Shown in pieces: positions 36,848 through 46,159 of a stretch of 64,000 bases of DNA. Location of the stretch: the NCBI RefSeq assembly GCF_026735165.1, contig NZ_JAPQES010000002.1, forward strand, positions 189,745 to 253,744, given 5' to 3'. Origin of the DNA: Clostridium ganghwense (GTDB lineage Bacteria; Bacillota; Clostridia; Clostridiales; Clostridiaceae). The notes beneath the pieces were generated by a model, which searched no databases, was not told the origin of the DNA, and saw only the letters and a list, made by a program, of their open reading frames with translations. Each line of letters starts with the position of its first letter. Within the stretch, counting starts at the first letter, position 1. Position numbers and translations under genes: made by a program.

Positions 36848-38167
36848 TTAAAGTTTGTTTATTTTTTGTCTATTGTTCTTAACGTCCTTTGTAGCATTTC
36901 TAGTATCGTATAATAACTTAGCATTCTCCACTATTCTTTCATAATCATAGTCTGTATGATCTGTAGTTATTATTACAATATCAGCATCTTTTATTGCAGT
37001 TTGCCATTCTACTGATACATATTCTTTTCCGTTATGCTTAAATTCTGGTACAAAAGGATCATTATATATTACTTCAGCACCATGTTGCTCTAAATGTTCA
37101 ATTACTTTAAGAGCAGGTGATTCTCTCATATCATCTATATCTTTTTTGTATGCTATTCCCATTAAAAGAACCTTAGAACCATTTAGCGATTTTCTATGTC
37201 CATTTAAAAGCTTCATTGCATTATCTACTACAAATTCAGGCATGAAATCATTTATTTCTCCTGCTGTTTCGATAAGTCTTGTATGATAATCAAATTCTCT
37301 AGCTTTATATGTTAGGTAGAAAGGATCTAGTGGTATACAGTGTCCTCCAAGACCTGGGCCCGGATAGAAGGCCATGAATCCATATGGTTTTGTTTTTGCT
37401 GCATCTATTACTTCCCAAATATCTATACCCATTTTTTTGCAAAGTACAGCCATTTCATTTGCAAGTCCTATATTTATATGTCTGAATGTATTTTCAAGTA
37501 TCTTTTCCATTTCAGCAACTGCTGGTGAAGAAACTGGATGTATTTCACCTTCTAAAACAGTTGAATAAAGTGCTGCTGCAACTTCAGTACATTCTGAAGT
37601 ACATCCTCCAACTACCTTTGGAGTATTTTTTGTTTTAAACTGCTTATTACCTGGGTCAACTCTCTCTGGTGAAAATGCTAAGAAGAAATCTTCTCCACAT
37701 TTTAGACCTGATTCCTCAAGAATAGGTTTAACTATTTCTTCAGTAGTTCCTGGATAAGTAGTACTTTCAAGTACTATTAGCATTCCTTTATGTAAATATT
37801 CTGCAACACTTTTTGTAGAAGCAATAACATAAGATACATCTGGCTGTTTGAATTTGTCAAGAGGAGTTGGAACAGCTATTGCAACTGCATCTACATCCTT
37901 AACAAAAGAAAAATCTGTTGTTGCTTTTAATTTTCCTTCTTTAACCAAAGTTTCTAAATCACTATCTATAATATCTCCTATGTAATTATGTCCTTCATTA
38001 ACCATTTCTACTTTTTTATCTTGAACATCAAAACCAATAACTTCATATCCTGCTTTTGCTTTTTCTACAGCAAGAGGTAGTCCAACATAGCCTAAACCTA
38101 CTACACCTAATTTTGCTGTTTTATTTTCAAATTTTAATAAAAGTTGATCTTTTATTTGTGACATCAT
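36848..38167 (-). CDS. wbpA: WbpA-like UDP-N-acetylhexosamine 6-dehydrogenase
   Basis: The 439-residue protein has the nucleotide-sugar dehydrogenase fold: GLGYVGLPLAV at the N-terminus, AEMEKILENTFRHINI with the catalytic Lys, and GPGLGGHCIPLDPFYL with the catalytic Cys. The GGHCIP-DP pattern is that of UDP-GlcNAc/ManNAc dehydrogenases. It oxidises C6 in two NAD-linked steps to give UDP-GlcNAcA, the first step of the UDP-GlcNAc3NAcA path. AGGAGG precedes the paired ATG codons. Confidence 0.9.
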   Translation of the reverse strand: MMSQIKDQLLLKFENKTAKLGVVGLGYVGLPLAVEKAKAGYEVIGFDVQDKKVEMVNEGHNYIGDIIDSDLETLVKEGKLKATTDFSFVKDVDAVAIAVPTPLDKFKQPDVSYVIASTKSVAEYLHKGMLIVLESTTYPGTTEEIVKPILEESGLKCGEDFFLAFSPERVDPGNKQFKTKNTPKVVGGCTSECTEVAAALYSTVLEGEIHPVSSPAVAEMEKILENTFRHINIGLANEMAVLCKKMGIDIWEVIDAAKTKPYGFMAFYPGPGLGGHCIPLDPFYLTYKAREFDYHTRLIETAGEINDFMPEFVVDNAMKLLNGHRKSLNGSKVLLMGIAYKKDIDDMRESPALKVIEHLEQHGAEVIYNDPFVPEFKHNGKEYVSVEWQTAIKDADIVIITTDHTDYDYERIVENAKLLYDTRNATKDVKNNRQKINKL

Positions 38168-38211
38168 ATTTCCTCCTAATATCCGTAATATTATTAAGAT
38201 TATTATCTTAC

Positions 38212-39318
38212 TTATTTATTTTGAAAAAATTCTTTTATTTTTGTTACCACATATTTTTGTTGTTCTCTTGTCATTTCTGGATACAATGGAAGTGCAAATG
38301 TTTTAGTACATGCATCTTCAGCATTTGGAATATCTCCTTGTTTATATCCTAAATGCTTATACACTTCTTGAAGATGTACTGGTATAGGATAGTAAATTCC
38401 AGATGCGACTCCATTTTCTTTTAAATGTTCAATAATTTCATCTCTTTTTGAACTTTGAATAGTATATAAATGATAAACATGCTTACAATTTTCTCTTTCT
38501 GTTGGTAATACAACATCTAAATCCTTTAATAATTCATTATAAGTATGTGCATGTTCACCTCTTGAATTATTCCACTTATCTATGTATTTTAACTTAACTC
38601 TAAGTACAGCAGCCTGCATTTCATCTAGTCTACTGTTATGCCCTATAGCTTCATGGTGATATTTAACTTTACTTCCATGAACTCTAAGAAGTTTTATCTT
38701 ATCTGCTAGTTCTTTATTATCAGTTACTATCATTCCTCCATCACCATATCCACCTAGATTTTTAGTTGGGAAGAATGAATAACACGCAACATGTCCTATT
38801 GAACCTGCTCTTTTACCTTTATATTCTGCTCCAATAGCTTGACAAGCATCTTCTATAACTATTAAATTGTGTTTATTTGCAATTTCCATTATTCTATCCA
38901 TATCACACATTTGCCCAAAAATATGAACAGGAATAATTGCTTTAGTTCTTTCGTTTATATTCTTTTCAATACTATCTGGGTCTATGCACAAAGTATCTTT
39001 TTCTATATCTGCAAAAACTGGAGTAGCTCCAACTACAGATGTAGTTTCTGCTGAAGCAAAGAAAGTAAATGGTGTTGTAATAACTTCATCCCCTTCTCCT
39101 ATTCCTAAAGCTTTAAGCGTAAGCATTAAGGCATCAGTTCCATTTGCAACACCAATACCATACTTAACTCCAGTATATTCTGCTATTTCTTCTTCTAATT
39201 TTTTTACATTTGGACCCATTATAAAATGAGAAGATTCTAAAACTTCCTTAATAGCTTTATTAACCTCTTCTTCTATTGTATGATATTGAGCTTTTAAATC
39301 TAATAAATTAACTTTCAC
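38212..39318 (-). CDS. wbpE: WbpE-like aminotransferase (DegT family)
   Basis: This 368-residue PLP enzyme opens with VNLLDLKAQYHTIEEEV and contains IEDACQAIGAEYKGK and FFPTKNLGGYGDGG with the PLP lysine. These are the marks of WbpE, which aminates the 3-keto sugar made by WbpB. It lies directly upstream (in transcription) of the wbpA-like gene. Confidence 0.88.
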   Translation of the reverse strand: MKVNLLDLKAQYHTIEEEVNKAIKEVLESSHFIMGPNVKKLEEEIAEYTGVKYGIGVANGTDALMLTLKALGIGEGDEVITTPFTFFASAETTSVVGATPVFADIEKDTLCIDPDSIEKNINERTKAIIPVHIFGQMCDMDRIMEIANKHNLIVIEDACQAIGAEYKGKRAGSIGHVACYSFFPTKNLGGYGDGGMIVTDNKELADKIKLLRVHGSKVKYHHEAIGHNSRLDEMQAAVLRVKLKYIDKWNNSRGEHAHTYNELLKDLDVVLPTERENCKHVYHLYTIQSSKRDEIIEHLKENGVASGIYYPIPVHLQEVYKHLGYKQGDIPNAEDACTKTFALPLYPEMTREQQKYVVTKIKEFFQNK

Positions 39319-39345
39319 AAAAACCTCTCCTTGTCTATTACTTCT

Positions 39346-41187
39346 TTATTTTTTTCTTTTATAGGTTGGAACTTTTTCTTCCATTAATTTAAAGATACCT
39401 TCTTCATCATCTTTATAAATAACTTTTTTAAATTCTGAAATTGATTTTTCAATATATTCAATATCAAAATCCATTGGTTTCTCTACAAATATTTTTTCAT
39501 GTTCTGTTGAAGTTAAAGCTATTTCATCCATTAATAATTCTTCATATAATTTTTCTCCTGGTCTTAACCCAGTGAATTCTATCTTAATATCTTCATCAGG
39601 TTTCAATCCTGATAATCTTATTAAATCTTTAGCTAAATCTACTATTTTAACTGGCTCACCCATATCGAGAACAAAAATTTCTCCACCTTCAGCCATAGCT
39701 CCTGCTTGTATTACCAACTGCGCTGCTTCTGGTATAGTCATAAAGAATCTATTGATGTCTGGATGAGTAACTGTAACAGGTCCTCCTTGTTTTATTTGCT
39801 TTTTAAACAAAGGTATAACAGAACCATTACTTCCTAGTACATTTCCAAATCTTACTGCTACATATTCTGTCTCGCTTCCTCTATCATAAGCTTGAATTAT
39901 TTTTTCACAGAATCTTTTAGTAGCACCCATAATATTAGTTGGATTTACAGCTTTATCAGTACTTATTTGAACAAATCTTTTAACATTGTAAAGATGACTG
40001 CATTTTGCCACATTATATGTACCTATTACGTTATTTTTTATTGATTCCGTTGGATTATTCTCCATAAGTGGCACGTGTTTATGCGCAGCAGCATGGAATA
40101 CTACATATGGTCTATATTTCCCAAATATTTCTTTTAGTCTTTCAAAATCTCTTATAGAAGCAATAACTACTTCTAAATCTAATTCTGGATATTTATATTT
40201 TAATTCCATTTGAAGGTCATAAGCATTATTTTCATAAATATCAAGTATTATTAGCTTTTCTGGTGAAAATTTAACTATTTGTCTACAAAGCTCAGAACCT
40301 ATAGAACCTCCACCACCAGTTACCAAAATAACTTTATCTTTTATATACTTGTTTATATTATCGTTATTTAGCTTTATTGGATTTCTTCCTAAAAGGTCAT
40401 TAATATCTACATCTCTTAATTGACTAATGTTAACATCTCCACTTATTATTTCATATATTCCTGGAAGAGTTTTTAGTTTACAATTTGTCTTCTTGCATGT
40501 ATTATATATTTCTTTCCTGTCTTGAAAAGGAATAGATGGTACCGCAATAAATATTTCTTCTATTTCTTTTGTTTCACATGTTTTAATAATATCTTTTCTA
40601 GTACCTAATACTTTTATTCCATTAATAACTTGGCCTATTTTAGACACATCATCATCTATAAGTCCTACAATATCATAATTTAAAGCATTATGTTTTTTCA
40701 CTTCTTTTATAAGCATTGCCCCAGCATCTCCAGCACCAACTATTAAAACTTTTTTATTTTCAACATTTGATTCTCCACTTTCATTATGCCTTGCAATTAT
40801 TCTATAAATAAATCTAGTTCCACCTAAAGCAATTACACATAATAACCAAAATATTATATGAACTGTAAATGGAAATCTATAATATGTATGTCTAAGCAAC
40901 ATATAACTAACCAAATAGCTGTATAGAATAAAAATTATATTTGATATTGAAACTGAATATATAATTGAAATTAATTCATCAACAGATGCATATTTCCAGA
41001 TAAAATCATATAGATTAAAAACTTTGTTACAGAAAATTGTTATTAATATTACCGGAATAATCGAAAGTTTTAAAAAAGTTATATACTCCCCAGGTATTTT
41101 AAAATCAAATCTTAACAATAGCGCAAAATATAATGAAATGGAAACTAAAATTATATCTAACACTAAAAATCTTTTATTACCTTTCAA
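39346..41187 (-). CDS. Membrane-bound UDP-sugar 4,6-dehydratase (PglF/WbpM/CapD type)
   Basis: The 613-residue protein starts with about four membrane segments (residues 5-130), followed by a Rossmann domain (VLIVGAGDAGAMLIKEV) and a second SDR domain beginning VTGGGGSIGSELCRQI at about residue 284. The catalytic region is ISTDKAVNPTNIMGATKR, where the M-G-A-T-K replaces the usual Y-x3-K, as in WbpM and PglF. It makes UDP-4-keto-6-deoxy-GlcNAc. The start codon is TTG at 41187, ten bases after AAGG, a weak start. It heads the large polysaccharide operon. Confidence 0.9.
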   Translation of the reverse strand: MKGNKRFLVLDIILVSISLYFALLLRFDFKIPGEYITFLKLSIIPVILITIFCNKVFNLYDFIWKYASVDELISIIYSVSISNIIFILYSYLVSYMLLRHTYYRFPFTVHIIFWLLCVIALGGTRFIYRIIARHNESGESNVENKKVLIVGAGDAGAMLIKEVKKHNALNYDIVGLIDDDVSKIGQVINGIKVLGTRKDIIKTCETKEIEEIFIAVPSIPFQDRKEIYNTCKKTNCKLKTLPGIYEIISGDVNISQLRDVDINDLLGRNPIKLNNDNINKYIKDKVILVTGGGGSIGSELCRQIVKFSPEKLIILDIYENNAYDLQMELKYKYPELDLEVVIASIRDFERLKEIFGKYRPYVVFHAAAHKHVPLMENNPTESIKNNVIGTYNVAKCSHLYNVKRFVQISTDKAVNPTNIMGATKRFCEKIIQAYDRGSETEYVAVRFGNVLGSNGSVIPLFKKQIKQGGPVTVTHPDINRFFMTIPEAAQLVIQAGAMAEGGEIFVLDMGEPVKIVDLAKDLIRLSGLKPDEDIKIEFTGLRPGEKLYEELLMDEIALTSTEHEKIFVEKPMDFDIEYIEKSISEFKKVIYKDDEEGIFKLMEEKVPTYKRKK

Positions 41188-41229
41188 GTTCTCACATCCT
41201 TATTGTTATTATTTTATCCGTCTTAAATC

Positions 41230-41257
41230 ATTTTACATCATTTTAGAAATTATTCAA
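41230..41257 (-). promoter_or_regulatory. Possible promoter of the polysaccharide operon
   Basis: On the minus strand TTGAAT (41257-41252) is followed after 16 bases by TAAAAT (41235-41230), 43 bases before the TTG start codon. Both boxes deviate from consensus. Confidence 0.35.
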
Positions 41258-41299
41258 TCTTTTTTGTAAATCTATTTTAAAATCTTAATATTGTAAACA

Positions 41300-41351
41300 A
41301 ATAGACATATCTTAGACATAAAAATAGATTTTATGTCAAGACATGTCTATT
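41300..41351 (-). terminator. Nested stem-loop after galU
   Basis: An outer nine-base stem (41300-41308 with 41343-41351) encloses a ten-base inner stem (41315-41324 with 41328-41337). It lies just past the galU stop and ahead of the polysaccharide operon. No long T-run follows on the minus strand, so its role could be termination or anti-termination. Confidence 0.55.
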
Positions 41352-41369
41352 ATATCACAAATATCTTGT

Positions 41370-42275
41370 TTAGTTTTCATTCATTTCATTGTATAACTGC
41401 GAAAATTTAGGATTATCCTTTATTGAAATCAAATATTTCATGAATTCTTCCTTAAGTTCTTCCCTTTTTAAAGCAAACTCAACAGTAGCTTGTAAAAATC
41501 CTAATTTGTCACCAACATCATATCTTCTTCCTTCAAACTCATACGCATACATTGCTTCTTGTTTAATTAATGTTTTCAAAGCATCAGTAAGCTGTATTTC
41601 TCCTGATTTTCCGGGCCTTGTTTGATTTAATATATCAAAAATTTGAGGTGTTATTATGTATCTACCTAAAATGGCAACATTTGAAGGTGCTTCCTCCTCT
41701 TTAGGTTTTTCAATAAGATCCTTTACTTTATAAACTTTATCTTCTATGTGCATTCCTTTAACTATTCCATACTTGCTAACATCATTCATTGGAACTTCTT
41801 GAACTCCTAAAATAGATGTTTTATATTCACTAAAACAATCAATTAACTGTTTCAAACATGGAACTTCACTATCAACAACATCATCACCTAGCATAACAGC
41901 AAAAGGCTCATCTCCCACAAAAGTTCTAGCACAATTAATTGCATGCCCTAATCCTTTAGGCTCTTTTTGTCTTATGTAATATATGTTAACCATATTAGAA
42001 ATATCTGTGACCATATCTAAAAGTTCTGTTTTACCCTTAGCTTCCAGTTGATTTTCAAGTTCAATAGATTTATCAAAATGATCCTCTATTGCTCTTTTAT
42101 TTCTACCAGTTATAATAAGTATTTCTTCAATTCCAGAAGCTACTGCTTCCTCAATAATATATTGAATTGTAGGTTTATCTACTATAGGAAGCATTTCCTT
42201 TGGTTGTGCTTTAGTTGCTGGCAAAAATCTTGTTCCAAGACCTGCTGCAGGTATAATAGCTTTCTTTACCTTCAT
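41370..42275 (-). CDS. galU: UTP-glucose-1-phosphate uridylyltransferase
   Basis: This 301-residue protein starts VKKAIIPAAGLGTRFLPATKAQPKEM, the exact pattern of GalU, and includes LIEKPKEEEAPSNVAILGRYI with the catalytic lysine. It makes UDP-glucose from glucose-1-phosphate, feeding wall and capsule glycans. It lies just upstream of the polysaccharide operon, and the phosphoglucomutase that supplies its substrate is 1.3 kb further upstream. Confidence 0.95.
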   Translation of the reverse strand: MKVKKAIIPAAGLGTRFLPATKAQPKEMLPIVDKPTIQYIIEEAVASGIEEILIITGRNKRAIEDHFDKSIELENQLEAKGKTELLDMVTDISNMVNIYYIRQKEPKGLGHAINCARTFVGDEPFAVMLGDDVVDSEVPCLKQLIDCFSEYKTSILGVQEVPMNDVSKYGIVKGMHIEDKVYKVKDLIEKPKEEEAPSNVAILGRYIITPQIFDILNQTRPGKSGEIQLTDALKTLIKQEAMYAYEFEGRRYDVGDKLGFLQATVEFALKREELKEEFMKYLISIKDNPKFSQLYNEMNEN

Positions 42276-42379
42276 ATATAAATTCTCCCTTCAAGTACAT
42301 AATTTTACCAAATAACATAGCAGCATTTGATGACAACAATACATATTATTTCTCAAATTATTTAAAATTATTGATTTTT

Positions 42380-43453
42380 TTAAAAATCCTTCATCATTTT
42401 CTCTAATTGAATTACAATTTCATCCTTCGCATCTATTTTTTTAGCAATTTCTAAGTGTATTTTAGCCTGTTTATTATCACCTATATTTAGATAACACATA
42501 ACTAAATTGGTACAAACCTCAATTGATTTAGTAGCTTCAAATACTTTTCTAAAATATTGTATAGCACTCTCAAAATTTTCAAGAGATGCATAATTTATTC
42601 CTAGTTCATTAAAGACTTCTGGATAAGAGCTATCTATTTCTAAAGACTTTTCTAGATAATATATAGCTTTATCATGATTCTCCAAAATTCTATATCCTAC
42701 AGCAATATGGTAATAAATTTCTGCATTATCCCCTAACTCTCTAGTTAAAGGTATTAATATTGCTAATGCTTTTTCTGGTTCCTCATATACAAGCTTTTTA
42801 GCTTTATCATAATTTGTTACAGTTTTTAAAGAATTCTTGAATTCAGTAATTTCTACAGTTTCTTCTCCACCTTTTGCTATATAAGTGTTTATAGAAAATA
42901 ATGCACCATCGTAATCACCTTTATCTCTTTTAATAAAAGCCTCATACAAATATGGATTTGCATAATCTTCAATTAACTTAGCTTCATCAATTATTTTTAA
43001 TTCTTCATCCACATAAGACTTATTTAGCTCCTTTAGATTTTGTAAAAGCATAATTAGTTTATCATAAATCTCTTTATTTTTTTCAATAACATTTAAACCT
43101 TTTAGCATTATATATGCATCTTCGTAATTATTATTCTTAACCTTTTCTGCTATCCTGCCTTTAATAAATTCTATACTTTTAGGAACATTGTTTATCAATT
43201 CTTTATATGTTTCATTGTATCTAAACTCTTCATCTGCTCCTAGTACAAAAAACATTCCCTCCACAAAAAATCCTATTGGAATCTTTTCAACCGTTTCTCC
43301 ATTCTTTACTTTTTGTATTATACTATCCGTTGCAATAGGTATGTAGATATCTTCATTAATATTAGTTTTAAAAATCGAAGTTCCTCTGTTTTTTTCAATT
43401 TCTAAAAATAACAAATTTGAAAGCTTACTCTTAAAATGTGCGTTAATCTCCAT
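42380..43453 (-). CDS. TPR-repeat protein of unknown function
   Basis: This 357-residue protein has at least three tetratricopeptide repeats at its C-terminal end, visible as the 34-residue pattern from AEIYYHIAVGYRILENHDKAIYYLEKSLEID to the end, preceded by more degenerate ones. The N-terminal 90 residues have no recognised motif. No signal peptide or membrane segment. TPR proteins mediate protein contacts; no partner can be named. It has its own sigma-A promoter and lies between pgcA and galU. Confidence 0.8.
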   Translation of the reverse strand: MEINAHFKSKLSNLLFLEIEKNRGTSIFKTNINEDIYIPIATDSIIQKVKNGETVEKIPIGFFVEGMFFVLGADEEFRYNETYKELINNVPKSIEFIKGRIAEKVKNNNYEDAYIMLKGLNVIEKNKEIYDKLIMLLQNLKELNKSYVDEELKIIDEAKLIEDYANPYLYEAFIKRDKGDYDGALFSINTYIAKGGEETVEITEFKNSLKTVTNYDKAKKLVYEEPEKALAILIPLTRELGDNAEIYYHIAVGYRILENHDKAIYYLEKSLEIDSSYPEVFNELGINYASLENFESAIQYFRKVFEATKSIEVCTNLVMCYLNIGDNKQAKIHLEIAKKIDAKDEIVIQLEKMMKDF

Positions 43454-43517
43454 TTTATTATAGTCACCAACCTTAATTAAATTTATTTAATATATTATTA
43501 ATTTCTATGTAAATTTC

Positions 43518-43546
43518 ATTATAATAAATAATAATGTTTTTTGTAA
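43518..43546 (-). promoter_or_regulatory. Sigma-A promoter of the TPR gene
   Basis: On the minus strand TTACAA (43546-43541), 17 bases, then TATAAT (43523-43518), about 65 bases before the ATG. Confidence 0.65.
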
Positions 43547-43571
43547 CCCTATATCATCAATTTATGAAACA

Positions 43572-43609
43572 AAAATTAACTGCAGCATAAATATACCGCA
43601 GTTAATTTT
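43572..43609 (-). terminator. Terminator after phosphoglucomutase
   Basis: A 12-bp perfect stem (43572-43583 with 43598-43609) starts just past the pgcA stop and is followed on the minus strand by TTGTTTC. Confidence 0.75.
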
Positions 43610-43617
43610 AAAATAAA

Positions 43618-45354
43618 TCAAACATCACATGCATTATTAATTATATCCATAACATTCTTTTTAAAACTCTTCATTTTTTCATCTGAATTTTTAAGGCTAT
43701 TGCCTGTAACAGACATATATATTTTCATTTTAGGTTCAGTACCTGAAGGTCTTATAACAAAATACGATTCATCTTCTAAAATAAATTTAAGTACATTTGA
43801 CTGTGGAAGCTTTATTTGCTTTTCTGTTAAATTAACTAAATTCTTTTCAATACTTATATTATAATCTAGTTTTTTAACTATTTTCACATTATTAATTTCC
43901 ACTTTCATAGAATGTCTAAGGTGTTCTAAAACTTTTGATATCTTATCTACACCCTTTTTTCCTTCTAATGTTATTGAAACAAGCTCTTCTTTATAATATC
44001 CATATTCTTCATATAAATTTATCAAAGCATTATATAGATTCATACCTTTTTTCTTATAGTATAATGCCATTTCACATATAAGCATTGAAGCTATAATAGC
44101 ATCCTTATCCCTTACAAAAGTTCCTGCTAAGTATCCATAACTCTCTTCAAATCCAAATAAATAAGTTTTATCACCTATTTCTTCAAATTCTTTAATTTTT
44201 TCTCCTATATATTTAAATCCAGTTAATACATCAATACTTTGCACTCCAAATTTCCCAGCAATTTTAGCTGCCATTTCTGTTGTTACAATTGTTTTTATTA
44301 TTACTCCATTATCAGGTAATTTATTTTTTTCTTTTAAAGATGTTAAAATATAATGTGAAAGAAGTACTCCCATCATATTCCCACTTAGAACTTTGTATTC
44401 ACCCCTATCATCTTTTACAACAGCTCCTATTCTATCACAATCTGGATCTGTTCCAAAAATTATATCAGGCTTTAACTCCTTTGCCATATCTAATGCTATT
44501 TTAAACACCTGTGGTTCTTCTGGATTAGGATATTCAGCTGTAGGAAACTCTCCGTTTGGCATTTCTTGTTCTTTAACAACAGATAAATTTTTATATCCTA
44601 ACTCTTTCAAAACTCTTCTAACTGGAATGTTTCCAGCACCATGAATAGGCGTATATATTATCTTTAAATCCTTAGCGCTTTCTTTAACTAAATCTTCTCT
44701 TATACTTAAGCTCTTAACATTATCTATATAATTTTTATCAACTTCTTCTCCAATTATATTTAAATATCTCAACTCTTCAGCCACCTTCATTTCCATAGTT
44801 TTAATTTTAGAAAAATCATCTATTTTTTCTATAAATGAAGTTATGTTTTTAGCTGTTTTATCTGTAACTTGTCCACCATCTTCGCCATAAACTTTGTACC
44901 CATTATATTTTTTAGGATTGTGTGATGCAGTAATAACAATTCCAGCTTTAGACTTTAGATATCTAACTGCATATGAGAGCATGGGAGTTGGTCTTAGTGA
45001 TTCAAAAAGATTAACTCTTATTCCGTTTGCACATAATGTCAAAGCCGCCTCTTTAGAAAATGTTTCTGACATTATCCTAGAATCATACGCAATACTTACT
45101 GAAATTTTTTCTTTTCCATATTTATTAAGTAAATATTCTGCAAGTCCCTGTGTAGCTTTTCTTACTGTATAAACATTCATTCTATTAGCTCCAGCACCAA
45201 TAATCCCTCTAAGCCCACCAGTTCCAAACTCTAAATCTTTATAAAATCTATCTTCTAATTCTTTTTTATCTTTAATTTTTTTTAACTCTTCTTTTGTATT
45301 TTTATCAATCAGTTCTGAATTTAACCACTTATCATATTTTACCAAATATATCAT
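43618..45354 (-). CDS. pgcA: Alpha-phosphoglucomutase
   Basis: This 578-residue protein has the four marks of the alpha-D-phosphohexomutase family: the active-site serine loop TASHNPKKYNGYK near residue 140, the metal loop DPDCDR near 308, the sugar-specificity loop (GFEESYGYL, near 403) and the phosphate-binding RPSGTEPKMKIY near 541. GEEFSYG-like loops fit glucose specificity. It interconverts Glc-6-P and Glc-1-P, the substrate of GalU. AGGAGG precedes the ATG. Confidence 0.93.
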   Translation of the reverse strand: MIYLVKYDKWLNSELIDKNTKEELKKIKDKKELEDRFYKDLEFGTGGLRGIIGAGANRMNVYTVRKATQGLAEYLLNKYGKEKISVSIAYDSRIMSETFSKEAALTLCANGIRVNLFESLRPTPMLSYAVRYLKSKAGIVITASHNPKKYNGYKVYGEDGGQVTDKTAKNITSFIEKIDDFSKIKTMEMKVAEELRYLNIIGEEVDKNYIDNVKSLSIREDLVKESAKDLKIIYTPIHGAGNIPVRRVLKELGYKNLSVVKEQEMPNGEFPTAEYPNPEEPQVFKIALDMAKELKPDIIFGTDPDCDRIGAVVKDDRGEYKVLSGNMMGVLLSHYILTSLKEKNKLPDNGVIIKTIVTTEMAAKIAGKFGVQSIDVLTGFKYIGEKIKEFEEIGDKTYLFGFEESYGYLAGTFVRDKDAIIASMLICEMALYYKKKGMNLYNALINLYEEYGYYKEELVSITLEGKKGVDKISKVLEHLRHSMKVEINNVKIVKKLDYNISIEKNLVNLTEKQIKLPQSNVLKFILEDESYFVIRPSGTEPKMKIYMSVTGNSLKNSDEKMKSFKKNVMDIINNACDV

Positions 45355-45384
45355 TTTATACCTCCTATTGTGATTGATAAAGAT

Positions 45385-45414
45385 ATTATACTATAAAATT
45401 CCACGTTAAAACAA
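45385..45414 (-). promoter_or_regulatory. Probable sigma-A promoter of pgcA
   Basis: On the minus strand TTGTTT (45414-45409), 18 bases, then TATAAT (45390-45385), about 30 bases before the ATG. The -10 is perfect and the -35 moderate. Confidence 0.55.
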
Positions 45415-45452
45415 TTATTAAATTAATTTTATGAATATTTTTACAAAAGAAA

Positions 45453-45474
45453 AAGGCTGTCTTTTAACAGCCTT
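45453..45474 (-). terminator. Terminator after the bL25 gene
   Basis: An eight-base G+C-containing stem (45453-45460 with 45467-45474) is followed on the minus strand by TTTTCTTTTG. This is a textbook intrinsic terminator. Confidence 0.85.
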
Positions 45475-45486
45475 AAACTATTCTTT

Positions 45487-46092
45487 CTATTTTTCCTCGA
45501 TTACCTCATTATTTTCATCCTCATCTTCTTCCTCAGGTAATCCACCTGTACTATAACGACTTACTGCCGCTATAACAGTATTAAGATCATCAACAATAGA
45601 AATTTCTCTTGCTATTTCTAAATCAGCTACTCTATATACCTGACCTATATTCATTGTAGAAAGATTTACCTCTATTGATTTAGGAATCTCTTCAAATTTT
45701 CCTTGAACCTTCACACTACTTCTTTCTTTTTGTATAATTCCACCATTTTTTGCAGCCAATTTTTCTCCTGTAAATACTAATGGTATTTCAGTTTGAACAA
45801 CTTTATCATTATTAACCGCTTCCAAATCAATATGTACTATCTTGTGAGTTACAGGTTCTCTTTGAAGTTCTTTTATCAAAGTCTTATGTTTTTCATTATT
45901 AATCTCTAACTCTATAGTTCCATGTTCACCTATTTTGTTAATTTCTTTATTGAGTTCTAGTTCTCCTACCTCAAACAACATATTGTTGATTGTTGCTCCA
46001 TAAAGAACTCCTGGGATTTTACCTTGCTGTCTTTTCGTTTTTGGATAATGCGTTCTATTCTTTTCTCTAATTTCGCCTTTTAAAATTTCCAT
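45487..46092 (-). CDS. ctc: Ribosomal protein bL25, Ctc type
   Basis: This 201-residue protein has the N-terminal L25 5S-rRNA-binding domain (REKNRTHYPKTKRQQGKIPGVLYG) and the C-terminal TL5 domain, ending in an acidic Glu/Asp/Asn tail. The long form is called Ctc, a general stress protein in B. subtilis. The ATG at 46092 follows GGAGGG; in-frame codons upstream have no ribosome site. In other Firmicutes ctc is near pth and spoVT; those genes are not here. Confidence 0.92.
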   Translation of the reverse strand: MEILKGEIREKNRTHYPKTKRQQGKIPGVLYGATINNMLFEVGELELNKEINKIGEHGTIELEINNEKHKTLIKELQREPVTHKIVHIDLEAVNNDKVVQTEIPLVFTGEKLAAKNGGIIQKERSSVKVQGKFEEIPKSIEVNLSTMNIGQVYRVADLEIAREISIVDDLNTVIAAVSRYSTGGLPEEEDEDENNEVIEEK

Positions 46093-46159
46093 TATTATCC
46101 CTCCTATACTTTTTTTATTATTAGCAGAAGAAATAATAATATACATAATTTTTGAAATT

